Positions 57,898 to 64,000 of a stretch of 64,000 nt of DNA are shown here, piece after piece. The stretch lies in contig NZ_JABUXU010000001.1 in NCBI RefSeq assembly GCF_014897675.1, forward strand, positions 558,001-622,000. The letters are read 5' to 3'. The DNA comes from Advenella sp. FME57. Its GTDB lineage: Bacteria; Pseudomonadota; Gammaproteobacteria; Burkholderiales; Burkholderiaceae_B. The notes beneath the pieces are model-generated. The model had not been told where the DNA came from, did not search any database, and saw nothing but the letters and a program-made list of their open reading frames with translations. A program made the translations under genes and the position numbers. Every line of letters begins with the position of its first letter. Positions within the stretch are counted from its first letter, which is position 1.

Positions 57898-60800
57898 GTG
57901 TCAAACACTGCCCTCACCCCGCTCCTTTCCACGCTTAAACCCGGTCAACGCTATAGCTACCCACGCCCGCCGGGTTCGGGTGACGCCTGGCTGTCGGCCG
58001 AACTTGCCCGGGCCGCCGGCAGGCCGCTTGTGCTGCTCTGCGCCGATCCCCTGCAGGCACAAAGGCTGCATGACGAAATTGTGCTGTTTGACCCAAAGCT
58101 GCGGGTACGCCAGTTTCCAGACTGGGAGACACTACCCTACGATGGCTTTTCGCCACACCAGGATCTGATTTCAGAAAGGCTTAAAACGCTGTCGGCCCTC
58201 ATGCAAGGCAAAGTCGACGTTCTGGCGGTGCCGGTCACAACAGCCCTGTATCGCCTGGCGCCCACTGCATTTTTGGCAGCCTATTCCTTTTCATTCAAAA
58301 AGGGTGACAAACTCGACGAATCCGCCCTGCGTGACCAGTTGATGCTGGCCAATTATGCACACGTCTCGCAGGTAGCCGCTCCCGGAGAATTCTGTATCCG
58401 GGGTGGGCTGATCGATTTGTTTCCCATGGGTTCAGTGCTGCCCTACCGCATTGACCTGTTTGACGACGAAATCGAATCCATTCGCAGTTTTGACATGGAC
58501 ACGCAGCGCAGCCTGTACCCGGTCAATGAAGTGGAACTGCTGCCCGGCCGCGAGTTTCCCATGGACGAAACCGCCCGCAATCATTTTCGCTCGCGCTTTC
58601 GCGACCTGTTCGAAGGCGATCCGTCCCGCGCCATGCCCTACAAAGACATGGGCAACGGCATTGCCTTTGCCGGTATCGAGTATTATCTACCGCTGTTCTT
58701 TGACGATACTGCAACGCTGTTTGACTATCTGCGCCCCGAAACCATCACGGTCACCGTCGGCACGATCGAAGAGGCCATCCGGCAATTTCACGACGACACG
58801 CAAAGTCGCTACCGGTTCCTCAAAAGCGATCGCGAACGGCCCGTGCTGGCGCCCGAGCTCCTGTTTTTGTCTGAAGAACAGTTTTTCGTCCATCTGAAAT
58901 CCTTCGCCCGACTGCACCTGGACGAAAGTTCCCCCAATGCACAATTTGCGCCGGCCCCCGATATTGCCGTGCTCAGACGCAGCGATGATCCTTTTGCACG
59001 CCTGCGCGCCTGGCTCAAGAGCGGCCAACAGCGGTTGCTGCTCTGTGCCGATTCAGCCGGCCGCCGTGAAACGCTGTTGCAACTGCTGCGCGAACAACAG
59101 CTGGAGCCCAGTGCAGCCTTTGACAACGTCCAGGATTTTGTCGCCTCCGATATTGATTTTGGCATTGCCATTGCGCCGCTGAACACCGGTTTTATCATTC
59201 GCGACCGACAGCTGTGCCTGGTCACCGAAAACGACCTGTATCCCGGTTCCGCATCGGTCGCCCAGCGCCGTCGCAAGAAACAGGAACGCAGCAGCAACGT
59301 TGACGCCATGGTGCGCGACCTGTCCGAGTTGCGGGAGGGCGATCCGGTCGTTCATATGCAATACGGTATCGGGCGCTACCATGGCCTGGTCACGATGGAT
59401 CTGGGCGAAGGCGATATCGAACTATTGCATCTGCAATACTCAGGCAATAGCACGCTATACGTTCCGGTCTCGCAACTGCACGTGATCTCCCGCTATAGTG
59501 GCGCCGATCCTGAGCATGCGCCGCTGCATCAATTAGGATCCGGCCAATGGGACCGGGCCCGCAAGAAGGCTGCCAAGCAAATCCGCGATGCAGCCGCCGA
59601 GCTGCTGGCCCTGTATGCACTGCGCGCAGCGCGTGAAGGCTTTTCTTTCAAGCTGCCCTTTTCCGACTACCAGACCTTTGTCGAAGGCTTTGGATTTGAG
59701 GAAACTGTCGACCAGCAGGCCGCCATTGATGCTGTCATTGGCGACATGACCTCCGGCAAACCGATGGATCGCCTGGTATGCGGCGATGTGGGTTTCGGCA
59801 AGACCGAAGTCGCCCTGCGCGCGGCCTTTCTGTGCGTCGCCAATGGCAAGCAGGTCGCACTGCTGTGCCCCACCACGCTGCTGGCCGAGCAACATGCTCA
59901 GACCTTCGCCGACCGGTTTGCCGACTGGCCGGTGCGCGTGGCAGAACTGTCGCGCTTTCGCAGCACCAAGGAAGTTAAGGCGTCGCTGGACGGGCTGCAG
60001 GACGGTACGGTTGACATTGTCATCGGCACGCATAAACTGCTGGGCAAGGAAGTCAAATTCAAGCGGCTGGGGCTGGTCATCATTGACGAAGAACATCGCT
60101 TCGGCGTGCGACAGAAAGAGGCGCTCAAGGCGTTGCGCGCCGAAGTGGACATTCTCACGCTGACCGCAACGCCGATTCCGCGCACACTGGGCATGTCCCT
60201 TGAAGGCATACGTGACTTTTCCGTAATTGCCACTGCGCCGCAAAAGCGCCTGGCCATCAAAACGTTCGTACGCCGCGAAGACAATGGCACCATCCGTGAA
60301 GCCGCCCTGCGTGAACTGAAACGCGGCGGCCAGGTTTACTTCCTGCACAACGAAGTGGAAACCATTCAGAACCGCCGTGCGCGCCTGGAAGAGCTCCTGC
60401 CCGAAGCGCGCATTGCCGTGGCCCATGGCCAGATGCCCGAACGTGAACTCGAAGAAATCATGAAGGGCTTTTATCAGCAGCGCTTTAATATTCTGCTGTG
60501 CACCACCATTATTGAAACGGGTATTGATGTCCCCAGCGCCAATACCATCATTATTCATCGAGCAGATCGGCTGGGCCTGGCGCAGCTGCATCAGCTGCGC
60601 GGGCGCGTCGGCCGCTCGCACCATCAGGCCTATGCCTATATGCTCACGCCGGGCGAAGACGCCATCACCAGCAATGCCAAAAAGCGGCTGGAGGCCATTC
60701 AGTCCCTGGAAGAACTGGGTTCGGGCTTCTTTCTGTCCATGCACGATCTGGAAATCCGGGGCACGGGCGAAGTATTGGGCGACTCGCAATCGGGCAATAT

Positions 60801-61335
60801 CAACGAAATCGGCTTTACGATGTACAGCGATCTGCTTAACGAAGCCGTGCGTGCGCTCAAGGCCGGCGAAGAGCCGGATCTGGAGACCCCGTTCAATTCC
60901 GTCTGCGAAGTCAAACTGCATACGTCTGCCCTGCTGCCGGCCGATTACTGTACCGACATCCATGCCCGCCTGTCCCTGTATAAGCAGCTGGCCCACGCCA
61001 AGACCGAAGATGACTTGCTGGCCATCCAGGAAGAGCTCACCGACCGCTTTGGAAAAATGCCAGACCCGGCGCGCATGTTGATCGCAACGCACCGTCTGCG
61101 CATCCTGGCTGAAGCGCTGGGCATCATCAAGGTCGATATCAGCGATGAACAGGCGCTGCTTGTCTTTGGCCCCAAGACCTGCGCCGACCCACTTAAAATG
61201 ATTGAGCTGGTGCAAAAACAAAAGCACATCCGTTTTTCGGGGGCCGATAAATTACGTATTGAACTGAACAATATGCCCGACATCAGTCGCCGCATCGATA
61301 CCATTCGCCTGCTGCTCAAGACGCTGGCGGCCTGA
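57898..61335 (+). CDS. mfd: Transcription-repair coupling factor Mfd
   Basis: 1145-residue motor that removes stalled RNA polymerase and recruits UvrA. Order: UvrB-like N-terminal module (VLLCADPLQAQRLHDEIV; FPDWETLPYDGFSPHQDLISERL in parts), RNA polymerase interaction domain (VHMQYGIGRYHGLVTMDLG), RecG-like helicase with Walker A CGDVGFGKTEVALRAAF and DEEH box VIIDEEHRFGVRQ, and C-terminal TRCF domain. The start is GTG at 57898; the ATG 32 bases upstream is out of frame. It is divergent from ispD and followed 27 bases later by serB. Confidence 0.98.
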   Translation: MSNTALTPLLSTLKPGQRYSYPRPPGSGDAWLSAELARAAGRPLVLLCADPLQAQRLHDEIVLFDPKLRVRQFPDWETLPYDGFSPHQDLISERLKTLSALMQGKVDVLAVPVTTALYRLAPTAFLAAYSFSFKKGDKLDESALRDQLMLANYAHVSQVAAPGEFCIRGGLIDLFPMGSVLPYRIDLFDDEIESIRSFDMDTQRSLYPVNEVELLPGREFPMDETARNHFRSRFRDLFEGDPSRAMPYKDMGNGIAFAGIEYYLPLFFDDTATLFDYLRPETITVTVGTIEEAIRQFHDDTQSRYRFLKSDRERPVLAPELLFLSEEQFFVHLKSFARLHLDESSPNAQFAPAPDIAVLRRSDDPFARLRAWLKSGQQRLLLCADSAGRRETLLQLLREQQLEPSAAFDNVQDFVASDIDFGIAIAPLNTGFIIRDRQLCLVTENDLYPGSASVAQRRRKKQERSSNVDAMVRDLSELREGDPVVHMQYGIGRYHGLVTMDLGEGDIELLHLQYSGNSTLYVPVSQLHVISRYSGADPEHAPLHQLGSGQWDRARKKAAKQIRDAAAELLALYALRAAREGFSFKLPFSDYQTFVEGFGFEETVDQQAAIDAVIGDMTSGKPMDRLVCGDVGFGKTEVALRAAFLCVANGKQVALLCPTTLLAEQHAQTFADRFADWPVRVAELSRFRSTKEVKASLDGLQDGTVDIVIGTHKLLGKEVKFKRLGLVIIDEEHRFGVRQKEALKALRAEVDILTLTATPIPRTLGMSLEGIRDFSVIATAPQKRLAIKTFVRREDNGTIREAALRELKRGGQVYFLHNEVETIQNRRARLEELLPEARIAVAHGQMPERELEEIMKGFYQQRFNILLCTTIIETGIDVPSANTIIIHRADRLGLAQLHQLRGRVGRSHHQAYAYMLTPGEDAITSNAKKRLEAIQSLEELGSGFFLSMHDLEIRGTGEVLGDSQSGNINEIGFTMYSDLLNEAVRALKAGEEPDLETPFNSVCEVKLHTSALLPADYCTDIHARLSLYKQLAHAKTEDDLLAIQEELTDRFGKMPDPARMLIATHRLRILAEALGIIKVDISDEQALLVFGPKTCADPLKMIELVQKQKHIRFSGADKLRIELNNMPDISRRIDTIRLLLKTLAA

Positions 61336-61362
61336 CTCTTTTTTATCCGGATTTTCCTTAAC

Positions 61363-62235
61363 ATGCATCTCGTACTCCAAGCCCCCGGCATTCGCCATGA
61401 TCTGATCGAACAGGCCGCTGCGCTGGCCAGCGCCAACCGCATTACACCACTGAATGCCTGCGCCATGCGCCTGGAAGACGTTGATGAAACGGCATTGCCC
61501 CAGTTGCAGGAGTGGGCCAAAACCCGCCATGTCGATCTGGCCGCACTGCAGACCATCCGCCCCCTGGATGAGATAAAAGTGTTGGCCATGGATATGGACT
61601 CGACCCTGATCAATATTGAATGCATTGACGAAATTGCCGACATGGTAGGCAAAAAAGCAGAGGTATCGGCCATCACAGAGGCAGCCATGCGCGGCGAAAT
61701 CAAGGACTTCAGTGAAAGCCTGCGCCGGCGCGTTGCCCTTCTTAAGGGCGTAGCCGAAGCTGATCTGCAGCGCGTTTACGATGAACGCCTGCAACTGAAT
61801 ACGGGCGCCGAAAAACTGATTCGCACCATGCAGGCGGCCGGTGTCCACGTCATGGTCGTCTCTGGCGGTTTTACCTTCTTTACGGAAAAACTGCAAGCCC
61901 GCCTGGGCCTCGCTAGTGCCCACGCCAACGTTCTGCAAGTGGAAAATGGCAAATTAACCGGACAGGTCGTGGGCGATATCGTCGACGGTGACCGCAAGGC
62001 CGCATACCTCAAGTCACTGGCGGCGTCGCTCAATGCCACGCCGGCCCAGTGCATTGCCATGGGCGATGGCTCAAACGATCTGAACATGTTGTCCCATGCT
62101 GCCTATTCTGTGGCCTATCGCGCCAAACCTGTATTGCAGGAAGCAGCCGCATTTCAGATCAATTACGCGGGTCTGGATGCCGTGCTGAACTGGTTTGACA
62201 GCAAGGACGCTGTGCAGGCAGCACAACGCCGCTGA
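61363..62235 (+). CDS. serB: Phosphoserine phosphatase
   Basis: Last step of serine synthesis. 290 residues. N-terminal 70 residues form a partial ACT-like region; then the HAD motifs LAMDMDSTLINIECIDEIAD (nucleophile Asp77, Asp79), VVSGGFTFFTEKL and AMGDGSNDLNMLSHAAYSVAY. Length and motifs are complete. It lies after mfd on the same strand, an order common in betaproteobacteria. Confidence 0.97.
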   Translation: MHLVLQAPGIRHDLIEQAAALASANRITPLNACAMRLEDVDETALPQLQEWAKTRHVDLAALQTIRPLDEIKVLAMDMDSTLINIECIDEIADMVGKKAEVSAITEAAMRGEIKDFSESLRRRVALLKGVAEADLQRVYDERLQLNTGAEKLIRTMQAAGVHVMVVSGGFTFFTEKLQARLGLASAHANVLQVENGKLTGQVVGDIVDGDRKAAYLKSLAASLNATPAQCIAMGDGSNDLNMLSHAAYSVAYRAKPVLQEAAAFQINYAGLDAVLNWFDSKDAVQAAQRR

Positions 62236-62270
62236 TATGGGGTCGTTGGTATCGAGGTACTGATATTGAG

Positions 62271-62314
62271 GTTGATATCATGTCGCTGACATGAGGGCGT
62301 TGAGATCACGTCGC
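62271..62314. repeat. Pair of 16-bp direct repeats
   Basis: GTTGATATCATGTCGC (62271-62286) and GTTGAGATCACGTCGC (62299-62314) differ at two positions and are 28 bases apart start to start. Shorter related bits (GATAT, GGTATCGAGG) lie just before. Origin unknown. Confidence 0.75.
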
Positions 62315-62412
62315 AGATATCACCTCACTGCCGGCCGGGCATCGATCGGAGCGCGGACGGGGGCCTGGTCGGAATCGGGCGCGCCTGCGCCGCGTTGCTT
62401 GCGTTACTTACA

Positions 62413-62475
62413 CTGTTAGCGTCATTGGCGCTGTTGGCGTTGTTGGCGTTGTTGGCGTTGTTGGCGTTGTTAGCG
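62413..62475. repeat. 9-bp tandem repeat array, seven units
   Basis: Units in order: CTGTTAGCG, TCATTGGCG, CTGTTGGCG, three identical TTGTTGGCG, then TTGTTAGCG. The identical central units suggest recent slippage. It lies between serB and the glutathione S-transferase gene, outside both. Confidence 0.95.
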
Positions 62476-62592
62476 CCACCAAGGCTAATCGCTTTGGCAA
62501 CACGCTGATCAACCCTCGCTGCACGCCATACAGCCGCCAGGCACGCGCCTTTTGGCCACCGGCACCGCTGCGTGTAGTACACCATGCACGCT

Positions 62593-63246
62593 TTAATCGG
62601 CCGGCACTTGCCCGGTGAATGCAGCAAATTGCGCAGCGAACGCCCGCTTGAAAGCAGGTCGCGCCTCGCCTCGCGCCACATAGGCGGACAGGTTCGGGTA
62701 TTCGGCCAACAGGGTCGATTCCTTCAAAATGCGCAGCACCGTTATCACCAGCAGGTCACTGACACTGAACTGGTCTTCAATCCAATCAGCCTGTCCAAGC
62801 CGGCGACTGAATTGTTCCAGCCGGGCCCGCACCCGCTCCTGCAGAATATGCTGGCGTTGCTCATACCAGCTTTGGTCGGACTCCAGGACAGTGGCCATGG
62901 TCCATTCCCAGATCGGTGGTTCGATGGAGTTGAGCGCGGCAAACATCCAGGCAATACCACGCGCCCGAGCATTGGGATCTTCCGGCAGCAGTTGCGCATG
63001 CTGCTGGGCAATATGCAGCACGATTGCGCCTGACTCAAACAGAACCAGGTCGCCTTCTTCATAACTGGGTATCTGTCCGAAAGGATGCTGCGCATAATAC
63101 CCGGGCTCTTTCAAGTCTGCAAACGACAGGTAACGTACAGAATAAGGTTGCCCGGCTTCTTCAAGCGCCCAGCGCACACGCATATCACGCGCCAGCCCCC
63201 TGCCGCCATCGGGAGAGTGCGCAAAGGCAGTGATGGTGGGAGTCAT
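62593..63246 (-). CDS. Glutathione S-transferase family protein
   Basis: 217-residue GST-fold protein. The N-terminal thioredoxin-like domain contains SPDGGRGLARDMRVRWALEE and HPFGQIPSYEEGDLVLFESGAIVLHIA, where IPxxEEGDxxLFES is the glutathione-binding block. The C-terminal helical domain includes ADWIEDQFSVSDLLVITVLRIL and the N-capping motif. Substrate unknown; many such proteins act in detoxification. It stands alone on the minus strand. Confidence 0.93.
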   Translation of the reverse strand: MTPTITAFAHSPDGGRGLARDMRVRWALEEAGQPYSVRYLSFADLKEPGYYAQHPFGQIPSYEEGDLVLFESGAIVLHIAQQHAQLLPEDPNARARGIAWMFAALNSIEPPIWEWTMATVLESDQSWYEQRQHILQERVRARLEQFSRRLGQADWIEDQFSVSDLLVITVLRILKESTLLAEYPNLSAYVARGEARPAFKRAFAAQFAAFTGQVPAD

Positions 63247-63892
63247 TGCACTACGGCGGCAAGGCGGCGCCTGCGCCCTGGCCTTGCGTATTGGACGACG
63301 ATAGCGTGTGCCACGATCATTGCTCCTCCCGGTTCAATAGTACACTTCAGTTTGTGCTTCAGCCGCACCCCGCCTGCACGGCTGCATTTCAGTTTGAACT
63401 TCAGCGTGTCACGATGCGAAACAGATTAACAATCGATCCGTAGCGCGTCAAGACCATGACTTCAGCCACTCTTGCTGCGCGCTTGCCCATTGCCGCCCTG
63501 GCCGTTTCACCGACGCAGGCGAGCACAGCCGCGACAGTCTGCAGTCTGACAAAGCAACGCTGACCCGGCAGCCAGCACCGCAAAAGGCGACATATACAGG
63601 CCAACCTGACCGAAACCACAACCTATGCCTAAACCAACCACGCAAACCGACCAGCGCCAATGTGCAATATGCACTGTATGCGCTTGAGTCCAGATCAGTT
63701 AAAATCATTGAAATCAACGGTGAAGCGCTGCCAGAACGACCCCATTAACCAATACCGGGCCACAGGGGCAGCAGTCCATCTGTCCGGCCGCAGGTCAGCG
63801 CAAGGACTGTTAAATACCCGACACACAAGCCCTTTGTCGCCAACGCCGTCAAGCCGTGGCCAACGCACTCCCGCTGAGAGGGAACCGGATCC
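63247..63892. other. Gene-poor region near the right end
   Basis: 646 bases without a supported gene. Several frames of 60-115 codons exist but none resembles a protein. It contains the 18-bp direct repeat pair listed separately. It may be decayed DNA as well as regulatory space. Confidence 0.6.
63346..63405. repeat. Two 18-bp direct repeats, 42-bp period
   Basis: TTCAGTTTGTGCTTCAGC (63346-63363) and TTCAGTTTGAACTTCAGC (63388-63405) differ at two central positions. The 42-bp spacing is four helical turns, which would place two binding sites on one DNA face. They lie about 100-160 bases upstream of the GST gene start. Confidence 0.8.
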
Positions 63893-64000
63893 ATGAAAGT
63901 CAAACGTATTGTCGCCAATATCCAAAGTCCCAATGTCGCTGCCGCCAAAGCGTTTTATCAGGACGTCCTGGGCCTGGACCTGCTGATGGACCATGGCTGG
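63893..64000 (+). CDS. VOC-family (glyoxalase-fold) protein, N-terminal part
   Basis: Only 36 codons are present before the window ends. The start, VKRIVANIQSPNVAAAKAFY then QDVLGLDLLMDHGW, is typical of the first beta-alpha unit of vicinal-oxygen-chelate proteins such as glyoxalase I, fosfomycin-resistance proteins or dioxygenases. The function cannot be told from this part. The frame is open to the right edge. Confidence 0.8.
   Translation, partial: MKVKRIVANIQSPNVAAAKAFYQDVLGLDLLMDHGW

Larger units (their letters stand above)
62236..62592. other. Repeat-rich gap after serB
   Basis: 357 bases. It contains two diverged 16-bp direct repeats, a 9-bp tandem array, and no credible gene. A minus-strand frame here translates the array as Ala-Asn-Asn repeats but has no other protein-like feature. 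Confidence 0.65.

Noticed and set aside
57866-57900. ATG at 57866 as start of mfd
   Set aside because: It is not in frame with mfd; the GTG at 57898 is.
59533-61227. 564-codon open frame antisense to mfd
   Set aside because: It lies fully inside mfd on the other strand; the translation has no recognisable domain and mirrors the codon bias of mfd.
62325-62681. Minus-strand frame coding Ala-Asn-Asn repeats
   Set aside because: It overlaps the end of the GST gene and owes its repeats to the 9-bp DNA array; no start signal or conserved part.

Overview
The window reads as chromosomal DNA of a betaproteobacterium of the family Alcaligenaceae. The evidence is the set of genes and their order: yceF/yceD/rpmF/plsX, rluC next to rne, trpB-trpA-accD, smc-zipA-ligA, mfd-serB, an OmpR/EnvZ pair like Bordetella RisA/RisS, an orphan Bug-type (TctC) solute receptor, a lone RsxB beside nth, and a Par27-like parvulin. 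Base composition looks moderate rather than very GC-rich, which would suit Advenella or a relative better than Bordetella; this is inference. About 57 protein genes are supported, one of them cut by the right end. I found no rRNA, tRNA, CRISPR array, insertion sequence or prophage gene.

Layout. 1-6.9 kb: plsX, rpmF and yceD on the minus strand, divergent from yceF and an RsmI-like methyltransferase; then an AmiD-like lipoprotein amidase, the periplasmic methionine-sulfoxide reductase MsrP/MsrQ and a HAD phosphatase. 6.9-11.8 kb: rluC divergent from rne, with a structured rne leader and a strong two-way terminator after rne. 11.8-15.4 kb: a small catabolic module (Bug receptor, DUF2783 protein, flavin aromatic hydroxylase, MarR regulator) placed directly after accD. 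15.4-20.7 kb: accD, trpA, trpB, relA. 21-27.9 kb: a flavodoxin-like protein, a decayed fragment of rluC, RidA, pncB, a 7Fe ferredoxin with its NADP reductase, an intracellular PHA depolymerase, orphan rsxB and nth.

27.9-31.4 kb is visibly more AT-rich: two LysR regulators flank a membrane protein whose second half resembles a succinate dehydrogenase cytochrome b. This is the best candidate in the window for transferred DNA of undescribed function. 31.4-38.2 kb: a MerR/MFS divergent pair with a textbook MerR-type promoter, then a branched-chain amino-acid-type ABC importer in which permease and ATPase (LivM-LivG) are fused. 38.5-40.6 kb: msrB, yciB, bolA-like and a parvulin chaperone, overlapping or closely packed, ending at a clear terminator. 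41-47.7 kb: ligA, zipA, smc. 48.3-52.4 kb: lplT, a family 4 uracil-DNA glycosylase and a TsaB-RimI fusion. 52.8-56.2 kb: the two-component pair and an AhpC/AhpD peroxide defence pair. 56.3-62.2 kb: ispF and ispD divergent from mfd-serB. 62.2-64 kb: a repeat-rich gap, a glutathione S-transferase, a gene-poor stretch, and the start of a glyoxalase-fold protein.

Most of the window is housekeeping. The accessory content is the hydroxylase module, the AT-rich LysR/membrane-protein island, the MerR/MFS pair and the small repeat and gene-fragment scars. I did not see a clear new defence or mobile system.
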